A stretch of DNA of 64,000 nt from Ectobius pallidus (GCA_964059195.1 CAXKWD010000007.1:155109269-155173268), one strand, 5' to 3'. Numbered from the stretch's first letter, positions 51,001 through 58,689 are shown. Program-made: numbers and translations. The notes: generated by a model not told the origin, from the letters alone.

Positions 51001-53578
51001 AATGTACAAAATAGGCATTTTAGGCACTAAAATAGTAAAATAGGCTCTAAAGGTCCAAATAGGAATTTTAGGGCACTATAAAACTCTATAAATGTAAGTG
51101 ATTTATCATGAAATGTCCACATATTTAAAAATTGTCATGTTATTTCATAAGGAACAAAATAGGCATTTGCCTTAAAATCCCAGGTCTACACATCACATAC
51201 AAGGTGGCAGGCAGTATTCAGAGTTCCGGACATGAAAATCAAACGGTGGAACCCGGGTGTCCATCCATATGTCACAGGTATTTTTCCCCGGAATGATTAA
51301 TGTTAACAACTTGGAATTTGGAATGGTTAAAATACAGTTTGTTTCCCAGCACTTATTGTATTTATTTATCTATTACGAAAAAAAATGATGCATTATTAAT
51401 ATTACAAAATCTTAAATTACAAAAATCCAGCTTAAAAATTTTCTACCATGGAAAAAAGATAGATAAAACATAAAAAAATACAATTTTTTAGACATAACTT
51501 AATATAATATAATGTAGTGAAAGTGCTCCCTATACAGGCCATGGAGGCCCACAGGGTTTCAGGAGATTGAGGCTCCCAGATTTTTAGACATTCGGCACAT
51601 GAAGGTGGTAAGGTTGCCAGTCTTACGCATCGGCCGCCTTTACCCCCAGGATTGCTCCTGGTGCTCATTTCTATTAGAGGCTGAGTCGACCCCAGGACCA
51701 TAGTGCTACCAGAAGGATTAGGCCAATTGAAAAACTCCAACGACCTCATCGCGAATCGATCCCGCGACCTTCCGGTTTGTAACGCAGCGCCTCAACCACT
51801 ACGCTACGGCGTACCCCTAATATAATATAAATATAATATTAAGAAATGTACCCGAATGAGCAAGGTTGCTCGTGCTCGGGTGCAAGTCCAAAGAGAGCAG
51901 AGTGAAAAAGGAGGTTAGACAAAGAGCAGAATAAAAATAAAAGTGATGTAACTTATGTAAATTACGACAAAATTTTAAAAATTTTAATAAAAATAACTTA
52001 TTAAAAAAAAAACATAAATACCTACGAGATATTAAATTTAGTAACGGGGTATGCTGAGGGCTCAGGGTAGGCCTACATTTTGATTATAGCGTTATAAAAG
52101 CGGGGACCAAAATTACAGTAATGGTTGTTGCAAAATATGTTCCATTTATTTCATTTCCCTCATAACTCAAATATTTATTAACATATTGCAGTGAAATGTT
52201 GCATGCAAGTATATTTGATAGTAATGAAAAACACTAACAGGAATAATAATATTGATGTAACTTTAATAGTTTATTTTTTTAAATATTTCCGATGTATCTA
52301 ATAGTATCTAGATATCTACTCTAGTATAGGCCTACTATTTCCTATAGAAGTCCGATGCTCCATCTTCGGGACGCACGTAAAAAATTTGATCGTGCCGCCT
52401 CTATCATGATCCGACAACAAACTAAATTGTACTGAGGGAAAATGACCACAGTAATAATTTTAATTTCTGGGTTTTCCTCACACTACACGTCACAGGTCAT
52501 ACTTTAAAAGTGCCAGTTTCAACGAAGTTTTGAATGTGTGATTTCCGATCATATTAATTTTTGAAGTAAAACTTCTTTAGCGGCGATAGAGGGTGAATCG
52601 GGAAAATCAGTCACACTAAAACCGTCACGAAATCAGTCACAATCAGTCACACGAAATCAGTCACACTCAAAACCGACTTGTTTCGGTACGGACTGCACAC
52701 AAAACAATCAACTCAATGATTAGGAGTAATCAAAGGAAATTTTTCAGACCTTACTTCCTCAATGGCAATAGACAATTCCTAAGCAATCTAAAGATGTATT
52801 ATCTATTTTATGGAACCCGGAGGTTCATTACCGCGCAAATCCAAAATTAAAAAATACAAATTTCCAAAATTAAGAAAAAACAAAATAAAAAATTATAATA
52901 TCCAAAAATCCAAAATGTAATAAATAATAAAATCCAAAATTAAAAAATCAAAAAATCAAAAATTAAAAAATTAAAAACCCAAAATTAAAAAAATACAAAT
53001 TTCCAAAATTTAAAAAACAAAATTAAAAATTATAAGATCCAAAAATCCAAAATTTAATAAATAATTAAAATCAAAATTTAAAAATAAAAAAATAAAAAAT
53101 TTAAAAAATAAAAAAATAAACAATTCAAAGATCAAAAATTTAAAAAATCCAAAATTAAATATTCAAAGTTCCAAAATTAAAAAGTCCAAATTCCAAAATT
53201 TAAAAAGTCCAAAAACCCAATATTAAAAAGTCCAGTAATGCAAATTTGAAAAATCCAATAATCAAAAATTGAAAAAATTAAAAAATTAAATAAAGTTTTA
53301 CTTCTGTCGCGTGGCGTTCCACGCACTCTTTTTTTTTAAATGATTTTGAATTGTGCTACAAGAACAATATGACATCCTACAGATAAAAAACATATTGTTT
53401 TCTTACCATTTCTCTTGAGGAAGAGTATCGGCAGCACCGTTCCTATGATAGGATATCTCTTTGGGCCAGGAAACTCCTCTATGAGTCGCTCTGACTTGGA
53501 GCATTTCTTGCGGGGAAACAGGAGCAGCATTGCCGATATGAACAGCACCACACTAGCAAGTAGCGTGAAGGCTTCCAT
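27106..53578 (-). CDS. CYP4 family cytochrome P450 (gene B), complete, ten exons
   Basis: Joining 53407-53578, 50413-50519, 39478-39568, 35519-35704, 34166-34235, 32193-32319, 31204-31279, 30289-30398, 29147-29384 and 27106-27449 on the minus strand gives 1521 bp, 506 residues plus stop. All junctions are GT-AG and phases agree. The product is a microsomal haem monooxygenase, family CYP4 (fatty acid, hormone or xenobiotic hydroxylation in insects). Seen: N-terminal membrane anchor (3-21), PGPKRYP hinge (37-43), helix C WHMHR (127-131), the CYP4 signature [13 protein letters not shown] (306-318), ExxR (371-374), the FDPDRF region (423-428) and haem loop [11 protein letters not shown] with ligand C451. 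Length is normal and nothing is broken. Introns total about 25 kb and are full of transposons. Paralogue A begins at 207. Substrate and exact subfamily are not determinable here. Confidence 0.93.
27654..27901. mobile_element. hAT MITE, family H1 (intron 9)
   Basis: 248 bp with ends CAGCGTTCCTCAACC / GGTTGAGAAACGCTG and a perfect 8-bp duplication CACTAGAT (27646-27653 and 27902-27909). Sister copies are at 31580-32131 and 45427-45654. Confidence 0.88.
27957..28245 (-). mobile_element. tRNA-derived SINE, family S1 (intron 9)
   Basis: Minus-strand copy. Box B in reverse (ggaatcgaacccgcgacctt) near 28190 and the gtaaagtaatgtgatcccttt tail end near 27960. Confidence 0.75.
28487..28965 (-). repeat. 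Dispersed repeat X (left-arm orientation, intron 9)
   Basis: Near-identical over about 450 bp to 39690-40150. It keeps the uninterrupted sequence ttttcaagaatgtattta (reverse strand, near 28700), the empty site for the Helitron at 40376-41211. Confidence 0.65.
29147..29384 (-). CDS. CYP4 gene B exon 9
   Basis: Residues 314-392. Starts exactly at GHDTT of the I-helix and contains EALR (ExxR, 371-374). Acceptor CTGCAG-like boundary at 29385, donor GTAAGT after 29147. Confidence 0.93.
29430..29551 (+). mobile_element. Helitron-like 3' end fragment, family B (intron 8)
   Basis: Ends with hairpin CGTGGTCGAAGCCACG, eight bases, then CTAG (29548-29551) and T. The 5' limit is not resolved. Confidence 0.5.
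29795..30030 (+). mobile_element. tRNA-derived SINE, family S3 (intron 8)
   Basis: Head ccgagcgaggtggccgagat with long variable region and box B GTTCAAATCCCG, a Leu/Ser-tRNA-like architecture. Ends in repeated attcatattc. Copies are at 38325 and 41455 (minus). Confidence 0.7.
30289..30398 (-). CDS. CYP4 gene B exon 8
   Basis: Residues 277-313, a K/R-rich start then [10 protein letters not shown] and the first part of the CYP4 signature (EVDTFMFE). Confidence 0.92.
30465..31180 (+). mobile_element. Helitron-like element (intron 7)
   Basis: Starts TCTACTCTTATATAATTC after an A and ends with hairpin CGTGGGCGAAGCCACG plus GGCATCTAC before T. The CTAC end is a one-base departure from CTAG. It lies entirely between exons 8 and 7. 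Confidence 0.5.
31204..31279 (-). CDS. CYP4 gene B exon 7
   Basis: Residues 252-276, a charged linker ([18 protein letters not shown]). Donor GTGAGT and acceptor TTACAG are both good. Confidence 0.9.
31580..32131. mobile_element. hAT MITE, family H1 (intron 6)
   Basis: 552 bp, ends CAGCGTTTCTCAGCC / GGTTGAGAAACGCTG. Target duplication CTTTAGGG / TTTTAGGG (one mismatch). Confidence 0.8.
32193..32319 (-). CDS. CYP4 gene B exon 6
   Basis: Residues 209-251 ([20 protein letters not shown] and onward). Phase joins the GA left by exon 5. A minus-strand ORF ATG within it is incidental. Confidence 0.92.
32497..32905 (+). mobile_element. tRNA-derived SINE, family S2 (intron 5)
   Basis: Head ccaccgctgtgggtcagggg, box B GGTTCGATTCC, then the S2 body including a (TG)n run near 32700. 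Tail merges into the next repeat. Confidence 0.75.
32925..33450 (-). mobile_element. tRNA-derived SINE, family S4 (intron 5)
   Basis: GC-rich body (ggtgggaacgacccctaagc; cgcaggcccccaaggacct) ending on the minus-strand head with box B in reverse (gagatttgaactcaggaccg). Copies lie at 36318-36805 and a headless piece at 48530-48850. Overlapping ORFs in this GC-rich stretch are not genes. Confidence 0.65.
33715..34092 (-). mobile_element. tRNA-derived SINE, family S2 (intron 5)
   Basis: Inverse orientation: body at 33800-33960 and the head (ctgcgtgagaggagcgaacg) near 34040-34085. Confidence 0.7.
34166..34235 (-). CDS. CYP4 gene B exon 5
   Basis: Residues 186-208 ([19 protein letters not shown]), the short exon after the DIIC segment. 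Donor GTGAGT, acceptor TTTCAG. Confidence 0.92.
34488..34775 (-). mobile_element. tRNA-derived SINE, family S5 (intron 4)
   Basis: Inverse copy of the element at 42038-42350: ctaaactccgcggtgctaca at one end, box B in reverse (gatcgaacccgggccgac) at the other. Confidence 0.7.
35028..35282. mobile_element. MITE with perfect 30-bp terminal inverted repeats (intron 4)
   Basis: Ends GGGGTGCGCGGGCAAAGAGA and onward to AAGTCCAC, mirrored exactly at 35250-35281. About 255 bp, non-coding. AATTT flanks both sides but a firm target duplication cannot be fixed, so superfamily is open. Confidence 0.7.
35519..35704 (-). CDS. CYP4 gene B exon 4
   Basis: Residues 124-185. Includes helix C WHMHRK and [20 protein letters not shown], conserved in CYP4 proteins. 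Confidence 0.93.
36147..36312. mobile_element. hAT MITE with G/C tracts (intron 3)
   Basis: 166 bp, ends CAGTGGCGGACGCAG / CTGCGTCCGCTACTG, perfect 8-bp duplication ACCATTCT (36139-36146 and 36313-36320). Confidence 0.87.
36318..36805 (-). mobile_element. tRNA-derived SINE, family S4 (intron 3)
   Basis: Same GC-rich body as 32925-33450; box B in reverse (ggatttgaacccgggaccgc) near 36740. Confidence 0.7.
36863..37448 (-). mobile_element. Chimeric Helitron-like element, family B 3' end and family A 5' end (intron 3)
   Basis: The plus-strand left end is CTAG followed by the family B hairpin (CCGCGGCTTCGCCCGCG). After about 37165 the sequence switches to family A body and ends with the GTCAGTCAGGACAAAGCC block. 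The terminal TCTC is lost. Confidence 0.55.
37905..38213 (-). mobile_element. tRNA-derived SINE, family S1 (intron 3)
   Basis: Tail (gtaaagtaaagtgttccct) at left, reverse box B (gatcgaactctcgacctt) near 38155. Confidence 0.75.
38325..38490 (-). mobile_element. tRNA-derived SINE, family S3 (intron 3)
   Basis: Reverse head ctctcggccacctcggtcgg at the right end and box B in reverse (gatatgaacctgggacctcc). Confidence 0.7.
38725..39395 (-). mobile_element. tRNA-derived SINE, family S6, split by a hAT element (intron 3)
   Basis: The two halves, 38725-38854 and 39312-39395, together match the unbroken copy at 55700-55905. The break is filled by the element at 38855-39311. Confidence 0.75.
38855..39311. 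mobile_element. hAT element nested in SINE S6 (intron 3)
   Basis: 457 bp, ends CAGTGTTGCCAACC / GGTTAGCAACACTG, perfect 8-bp duplication CCTGTCAC (38847-38854 and 39312-39319). It contains a (TAA)n microsatellite at about 38962-39013. Confidence 0.9.
39478..39568 (-). CDS. CYP4 gene B exon 3
   Basis: Residues 94-123 ([20 protein letters not shown] and onward to GTGLLTST). Donor GTGAGA, acceptor TCGCAG. Confidence 0.92.
39690..41405. repeat. Inverted pair of repeat X with a Helitron in the right arm (intron 2)
   Basis: The left arm 39690-40146 and right arm 40150-41405 share repeat X in opposite orientation, meeting at the ctaaggagtgcaaaaatg block. The right arm is interrupted by the 836-bp element at 40376-41211. 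Confidence 0.65.
40376..41211 (+). mobile_element. Chimeric Helitron-like element (A 5' end, B 3' end) with visible empty site
   Basis: Begins TCTCTCTATATATAAAAGG after an A, ends with hairpin CGCGGGCGAAGCCGCG, GGCACATG and CTAG before T, with no target duplication. The paralogous repeat X copies (39893 and 28704 regions, reverse strand) lack it, giving the empty site. A family B 5' end (TCTGTATTAATAAAAGG) occurs internally at 40689. Confidence 0.75.
41455..41632 (-). mobile_element. tRNA-derived SINE, family S3 (intron 2)
   Basis: Reverse orientation; head tcgggcacctcgctcgatg at the right end. Confidence 0.65.
41644..42725. mobile_element. hAT-like element containing a SINE (intron 2)
   Basis: Ends CAGGGACGTATCCAAGA / CTGAATACGCCCCTG with a G-tract/C-tract pair near the right end. 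The flanking 8-mers match only partly (TTTATTTC / TTTAATTT). Non-coding, with SINE S5 nested. Confidence 0.5.
42038..42350 (+). mobile_element. tRNA-derived SINE, family S5 (intron 2)
   Basis: Head ccggcgtggtcttgtggtta, box B GGTTCGATTCTCG, body ending at gtagcgccacggagtttag. Nested in the element at 41644-42725. Confidence 0.75.
43488..45920. mobile_element. Second TA-flanked DNA transposon nested inside the first
   Basis: Ends CAGTCAACCTTCGATTATAC and, inverted, CAGTCAACCCTCGATACAAT, flanked by TA (43486-43487 and 45921-45922). It contains a LINE-like 3' piece with an AT-rich tail (43860-44095), family A Helitron body (about 44470-45240) and a hAT MITE (45427-45654). Confidence 0.65.
45427..45654. 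mobile_element. hAT MITE, family H1 (intron 2)
   Basis: 228 bp, ends CAGCGTTTCTTAACC / GGTTGAGAAACGCTG, perfect 8-bp duplication CTCTAGAG (45419-45426 and 45655-45662). Confidence 0.88.
45973..47185. other. Unrecognised intronic sequence
   Basis: No ORF of note and no repeat family that I can match elsewhere in the window. Composition AT-rich. Confidence 0.4.
47186..47758. repeat. Long inverted repeat, arms about 260 bp (intron 2)
   Basis: 47186-47449 is mirrored by 47502-47758 with few mismatches and one 8-bp difference (an extra aggcctat in the left arm), around a 52-bp spacer. Ends are CTATACCCTTAGCAAGCAGG and its inverse. Any transcript would form a long hairpin. It is probably a foldback DNA element. 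Confidence 0.75.
47792..47863 (-). repeat. tRNA-like head of the foldback SINE
   Basis: 72-nt cloverleaf, acceptor pairing better than the copy at 793-864 (TCCGGC/GCCGGA). The anticodon loop GCGAATA is the same, with C33, so tRNA function is doubtful. Confidence 0.6.
47904..48292. mobile_element. hAT MITE with G/C tracts and three internal tandem units
   Basis: 389 bp, ends CATAGGCGTAACCAGG / CGCTACGCCTATG, perfect 8-bp duplication CCTATGAC (47896-47903 and 48293-48300). A unit of about 63 bp (gaaaattttaaaaattaaga, then a cgagttttaagcttcc block) is repeated three times at 47988-48170. Confidence 0.85.
48530..48850 (+). mobile_element. SINE family S4 fragment (intron 2)
   Basis: Matches the S4 body in inverse orientation (accaagaggttgctgatggt-like region; acccgcttcccgccttgaag at the end). 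Confidence 0.55.
48860..49687 (+). mobile_element. Helitron-like element, family A (intron 2)
   Basis: 828 bp. Starts TCTCTATATATATAAAAGG after A, then a GACTGACTGA block; ends hairpin CCCGGGCGACGCCGGG, spacer, CTAG before T. No target duplication. Best-preserved family A copy in the window. Non-coding, so non-autonomous. Confidence 0.75.
49764..49965 (-). mobile_element. Helitron-like 3' fragment, family B (intron 2)
   Basis: CTAG at 49764 followed by the inverse hairpin GCCGCGGCATCGCCCGCG. The 5' part is missing. Confidence 0.5.
49985..50345 (-). repeat. Dispersed repeat X, partial (intron 2)
   Basis: Left-arm orientation (gcatgctattttttgcatga; atatt-rich stretch; gtgattcgcatgtgttgtta), more diverged than the other copies. 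Confidence 0.55.
50413..50519 (-). CDS. CYP4 gene B exon 2
   Basis: Residues 58-93 ([20 protein letters not shown] and onward). Joins exon 1 in phase 1. Donor GTGAGT, acceptor TTTCAG. Confidence 0.92.
50541..51188. mobile_element. hAT element, 648 bp (intron 1)
   Basis: Ends TAGACCTGGGATTTTAGG / CTTAAAATCCCAGGTCTA, perfect 8-bp duplication CACATCAC (50533-50540 and 51189-51196). It is full of the words AAATAGGC and GGCACTTAAAA. It sits 21 bp upstream of exon 2, next to the acceptor. Confidence 0.85.
51520..51818 (-). mobile_element. tRNA-derived SINE, family S1 (intron 1)
   Basis: Tail at left, reverse head (aaccactacgctacggcgta) at right, reverse box B gaatcgatcccgcgacctt. Confidence 0.75.
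51830..52750. other. Intron 1 sequence with one repeat fragment
   Basis: 51840-51960 contains cccgaatgagcaaggttgct, inverse of a block at 43975-44010, probably a retroelement 3' end. The rest to 52750 is unrecognised; 52600-52680 has short repeats of the word AATCAGTCACAC. Confidence 0.4.
52755..52842 (-). mobile_element. Extreme 3' end of a LINE
   Basis: Shares cctcaatggcaatagacaat and ttttatggaacccggaggtt with 54234-54895 and 58690-59750. Confidence 0.6.
52843..53325. repeat. Degenerate A-rich simple-sequence tract (intron 1)
   Basis: About 480 bp built almost only from variants of AAAATCCAAAATTAAAAAAT and AATTTCCAAAATT. Strongly strand-asymmetric (very few T-initiated words, almost no G). 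Ends about 80 bp from exon 1. Confidence 0.7.
53407..53578 (-). CDS. CYP4 gene B exon 1
   Basis: ATG at 53578. Residues 1-57: membrane anchor ([20 protein letters not shown]), basic patch [16 protein letters not shown] hinge. Donor GTAAGA at 53406. Same architecture as gene A exon 1. Confidence 0.93.
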
Positions 53579-53587
53579 CTCGCAGCT

Positions 53588-53656
<69 letters not shown>
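53588..53656. repeat. (TAA)n microsatellite in the CYP4 gene B 5' region
   Basis: About 23 units, beginning 9 bp upstream of the ATG. It would lie in the 5' UTR or core promoter. The long Leu/Ile runs that can be read through it are artefacts of the repeat. Confidence 0.95.
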
Positions 53657-53657
<1 letters not shown>

Positions 53658-53675
53658 GAAAAATAAAGAAACTGG

Positions 53676-54025
53676 CAAATAAAGACATGGCAACTGAAAT
53701 GGACTTTTGGAGGCGGTCTGCAGGGATATCTAGACGGGAAAGAGTCAGAAACGAAGTCACCAGGAAGAAAATGGATGTCACAAATTCGATCACTGATTTT
53801 GTAGAAGAAAAACCGCTCTTATGGTATGGACATACAAAAAGGACGTCAGAGGAAAGACTACCACGGAGGATTATGGAATGGGAACCACCAGGAAGGAAGA
53901 AAAGAGGGAGACCGCCGACCACATGGATGGAAGGAATTCAGACATCAATTAGAAGAAGAAATATTGAAGAGAATTTATGGGCAGTTATACAGAAATGGAG
54001 AATGAAAATTAAATGCAAGGTGTAA
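53676..54025 (+). mobile_element. C-terminal fragment of a non-LTR retrotransposon ORF2
   Basis: An open frame reads ...LLWYGHTKRTSEERLPRRIM followed by EWEPPGRKKRGRPPTTWMEG, the conserved post-reverse-transcriptase tail of insect LINE polyproteins. It has no RT core, so it is a 5'-truncated copy. Confidence 0.75.
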
Positions 54026-54074
54026 TCTTGGATTACCGGAAAATGTAAATGGAAGTAGGCCTACAGTGTAAAGT

Positions 54075-54133
54075 CGGATAATAATAATAATAATAATAAT
54101 GTTTATAATAATAATAACAATAATAATGTTTAT
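54075..54133. repeat. (TAA)n microsatellites
   Basis: Two short TAA runs (about 54079-54101 and 54107-54128) separated by GTTTA, likely the tail of the preceding retroelement. Confidence 0.8.
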
Positions 54134-54233
54134 TGGGTGCATTACATTGAGAACTGATTTGCCCTCAAGGTATTTGAAGGGATGATAAAAAGGTTCATTT
54201 AGTCATTTTTGGTAAAAAAAAATTAAATTTTTT

Positions 54234-54895
54234 ATCTTACTTACTTACTTACTTACTTACTCAATGGCAATAGACAATTCCTAGGCAAGCTAAAGGAATA
54301 TTATCTATTTTATGGAACCCGAAGGTTCATTGCCGCGCTTACCTGAGTCCGCCATTCAACCCTATTCTGTGCTAACTCCTTCCACTCATCCCTCACAAAT
54401 CCTACTTCCCTTAAATCCGTTCTAAGATTGTCCTCCCACCTATGTCTAGGTCTTCCAAGTGGACTTTTCCCTTCGGGTCTCCCAATATTTTTTAGATATA
54501 TCTTTCCTCCCCCATGCGTGCAACATGTCCAGCCCATTTCATTCTTCGCGATTTAATTACCCTTACTATATCCGGGTGAAGCGTACAGGTCCTGAAGCTC
54601 GTCGTTATGCAATTTTCTCAGTCCCCATTTTCATCCCTCTTGGGGTCAAATATTTTTTTAAGCCCCCTTTTTTCAAACACTCTCAGACTATGTTCTTCCT
54701 GATCGGTTAGCGGCCATGTCTCACACCCATATAATTCTACCGGCAGGATAATAGTCTTATAAATCTTAATTTTTAGATTTCTTGACAGATGACGAGACGA
54801 TAACAGTTTCTGAACTGCATAAATACAAGCATTTCCTGATTTGAGTCTACATTTAACTAGATTTGTTGACCTTATTGTCAAAAAATCATGCATAT
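54234..54895 (-). mobile_element. 3' end of a LINE with (GTAA)n tail
   Basis: On the minus strand, two frames encode VELYGCETWPLTDQEEHSLR and, after a frame change, GRPRHRWEDNLRTDLREVGF, the post-RT region. The 3' end is a (GTAA)6-like microsatellite at 54238-54261. Frame-disrupted and 5'-truncated. Confidence 0.75.
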
Positions 54896-55699
54896 CCTAA
54901 AGCATAACTCTGCAAAATTTTATGCTGTTTGGACGCATGGAACAGGTGCTACTGACAACATTTTTAAACCTGTCAGTACATGCAAACTTTAATCACCTGT
55001 TTTCCCAGTGTCAATTTGCATGTGATTTTGCCACAATTAAGAATAGGCCTATATCTTCTCCCACAAAAGAGAGATGCAGATGGGATTTTTGTTTGTTTAC
55101 AATTTACTTTGCAGTGTGTGTAATGAAATGTCCAATCAGATTTTCTGTATAGACCTTAGTTATTTAAAAAAAGAGGTTATTTAGTATAGGCTAATCATAG
55201 CAAGTTTTTCAAACTTATCACTTTTCTGGGTAAAATATTTTTTAAACACAAAGTATGAGCAATATCGAAAAATCTAGCAGTAAATTTAAAAAGCAAGCAT
55301 CAACAATCTCACATAAAAAAAATCAGGTTTATATTTTAATATTTGTCAGAGATAGATTTCAATTTTTATTTAAAAAAATAAATTAATAAATTAACATATC
55401 AAAAACTAATTGAGATATTGAAATGAAATTTTAAAAAAATAATTTCTTTTTACATTTTAAAGAAGTGTGCAAAATTTCAAGCTTCTAGGACAAGTAGTTT
55501 AGAAAGTCATTCTCAAAGAATTGATCATCCCAGCATTCAATTTTAAATGGCAAGAGTTTGTGACGTTTCAAAAAAAAAAAAAGGTTAAGACCTAACAAGG
55601 CCTAAGAATGGACCAATAAGCAAAAGAAACTCCATAAAAGGCAAAAAAAAAGGATAAACAAAAACCACTTTCTGACCTGCTGTGACCCAAATTAACGTT
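54896..55699. other. Non-coding, unrecognised
   Basis: AT-rich, A tract at about 55569-55581. No gene or repeat found. Confidence 0.4.
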
Positions 55700-55905
55700 T
55701 ATTGTGTTGGTTATTTAACGACGGAGAAGTACTGCAACATAGGCCTGTGACCGTCGCCGGTTTGCCGGAATTTCGTCCCGCAGGAGTTCTTTTACATGTC
55801 AGTAAAACTACTGACATGGGCCTGTCATCGACCTTGGCCGGGATCGAACCCGCAACCTTGGGCACAGAAAGCCAGCGCGATGCTAACTGCGCCACCCAGG
55901 CTGAC
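55700..55905 (-). mobile_element. tRNA-derived SINE, family S6 (unbroken copy)
   Basis: Reverse box B gggatcgaacccgcaacctt, head actgcgccacccaggctgac at the right end, body gtgaccgtcgccggtttgcc. Reference for the interrupted copy at 38725-39395. Confidence 0.75.
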
Positions 55906-56289
55906 TCTATTCTGTTGAACTTCGTATTCGGACACTCATACAGAACTTCCTAGCCTTAATAATAATAATTAACTTTGTCTCTTCACCTTAATGTCTGGGT
56001 AACTGATATATTGTAATTACTTCCTGACAGCTGTCGATAATGTGACAAAAGTGATTCTAATTTATTTATTTCAAGTTTTTCCGGTTAACTAATTGAAAGT
56101 GCGGCATATTCTGTTGTTATTTATTTTGACTTTACTCCCGTTTTCTATCAATGCAAGTTGTTATTAGCACTAGCAGTTCGTGCTAGCTAAAATTTAGCTA
56201 GATTCATAATGTTGGTATTATTAAATGATTTTCCACTGCGTAGTGCCACAAAAACCGGAATTTAGCTAAGTAATTGAAAAAGTAAATTG

Positions 56290-56575
56290 TTTTCCATACA
56301 GGTCATGGAGACCCAGAGGGTTCCAGGAGGTTGAGGCTCCCAGATTCTAGATATTCGGAACGTAAGGGTAGTAAGGTAGTCAGCCTTACGCAGCCTTTAC
56401 CCCAGGACTGCTCTTGGTATTCATTTATATTAGAGGCTGAGTCGATTCCAGGGCCATAGTGCCACCAGAAGGATTAGGCCAATTGATAAACTCCAATGGC
56501 CTCATCGGGGATCGAACCCGCGATCTTTCGGTTTGTAGCGCAGCACCTCAACCACTTCGCTACGATGTGCCCCGG
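56290..56575 (-). mobile_element. tRNA-derived SINE, family S1
   Basis: Reverse box B gggatcgaacccgcgatctt and head aaccacttcgctacgatgtg. The flanking stretches 55906-56289 and 56576-57331 hold nothing recognisable. Confidence 0.7.
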
Positions 56576-57331
56576 CTATCGTGTATAACATTATAAGAAA
56601 TTCTCTAAAATTTATGCTGATCTTACAAAATGCACTAGCAATTAATGATGTTTGTACCTACTCACTGAACACGTAGGTTATACGGACAGCGAAGCCACCT
56701 TCAAGTGTAAACTACCCGTCGGCGAATACATTAATACTGGCACATAAATAGTATATAAGGAGTGTCTAAAATGAAATATAGGTTACTCACATAATAGTGT
56801 AGTGAGATTTATCAATCTTACCTTTAAAGTTGACCATAATCGCAATAACTTGTTTGGAAATTGAAATTATATAAATGCACATTGATTAAAAACACAATTT
56901 CGATTCGGTGCAAGCCAGTTCGTGTGCTTTTATTCTATTCTGCTGTTAGCTTATCTGAATTAAGTTAACTATCACTTATATGCCCAATTGGTAGCACTGG
57001 TCACAATATGGTAACTCGAATCGATTCATGGATGGTTGATTCATAGTATGCCGTGATCTCGTAGCTGTTAGTTTTGTTTTTATACAAGAAAGCACAAAAG
57101 TAATTATTATTTGTATAATCCGTTACATTTTTATTCATGGAATAGTCTTAATAAATCCAACTTGAGTTGCATCAGATAAATCTATCGATCAACTCGTCAA
57201 TTCTCGTGGGATAACCTATGATAAACAGATATTAATCCGGTTTTAAAAGTATATTTTACAAGCTATGTGCAATCTGCTACATTATCATTATGTCCAAATA
57301 ACGCGTTGTCACATCTCAGACTCTAGCCTTA

Positions 57332-58179
57332 TCTCTCTCTATATAAGAGGCTTTGTCCTGACTGCCTGACTGACTTAATGACAGAGAATCAACGCAGAGC
57401 CTAAATTATAATAGGTAGAGACTTGGAATTTTGACAGACCTTCATTTCATAATGTAAGTGCTCACTAGAAAGGATTTTGAAAGAATTTGATTTTAAATGC
57501 CAAAAATCAAGTGTTTTTGAGAATACTTAATCCCTTTTTACACAGAATTATCAAATCCAAATCGCAGTTCACATGATAACATATTGTTGCCATTGGTCTC
57601 AGATGGGTTTGGAAATAAATGAAATGGGGCATTGAGAAATTAGAGAAGCTATCAATATAATTCATGTTATAAATAAATATTAAAGAATGAAATTCACGAA
57701 AATAACGCAGTCACATATCTTTCTCTACCCTGGACATAGAGAAAACAAAACGAGGTAGGCCTATTGTAATACGTATATTATTATATCAGGTTTTTGTGGA
57801 GAGAAGTATGAAAGTGATATAGCATTTCTGTTTAATTTCATCCCCAAAACAGTTGTATGATAGCATGAGAGTGAGAAATAAATATTCCGCAAAGACAATA
57901 CAATTTTATGTTTCCGGAATTTCTGTTTCTTCTTATTTGAACCCCTACCAGGCTTTCTGTGTACAAGCGATGGGATGCAAAATTCTACATCCTTTATGAG
58001 CCATAAAAGCTATATCAAGCGTTTTCTGAGGGAATAGTTTGAGCGTGATAAGTCGTTCTTCCTATTTCAAATTATAAATACCTATATAAGGACTTAGAAT
58101 TTAAAAATCGAAAGTCCTTCATAATTTAATTTCCAATTACAAAATAAAAAACCCGGGCGACGCCGGGCCTTTTAAGCTG
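57332..58179 (+). mobile_element. Helitron-like element, family A
   Basis: Starts TCTCTCTCTATATAAGAGG after A; ends CCCGGGCGACGCCGGG, CCTTTTAAG and CTG before T (CTAG eroded). Body as in 48860-49687. Confidence 0.65.
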
Positions 58180-58689
58180 TAAAAATAGTAAAATATAAAG
58201 AGGACCATGACTTCCCATACTAGCTCCTGAAGTACCATACCCAGGTATCATTTTTTTAAAATATTAAACTTCTTAGTATACATTCACTGCATTAATAGAA
58301 CTGTAAACACACGCCCTTTAAAATGTCCTGTACACTAGTTTCAGAACCGATGGAAACAATAAATCTGAAACTTAATTTTTAATTTTTTATATTAGTACCT
58401 ACCGTAATATGAACACGCTCTGAGATAATCGATGTAAAAATGTGAGAGTAATTGGAGATCATAAGCGCAGAAGATACGATAATACAATAACAGATGATAA
58501 GAGACGAGTCCAAGGTCATATACAAGTGCGTGTACTAATAAGATAAGTGTACTTTGTATCACTTCTATGAGCTGAGAATGTCATGTCACGAAAGACCCTA
58601 CATACAAATAATTGTCATTGTCTGGGTTTACGATGTGTAGGCATACTCAGTAGATAAAAAATAATACAAGATAAAGAAATAAATATATA
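58180..58689. other. Non-coding, unrecognised
   Basis: No gene or repeat identified. Confidence 0.4.
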
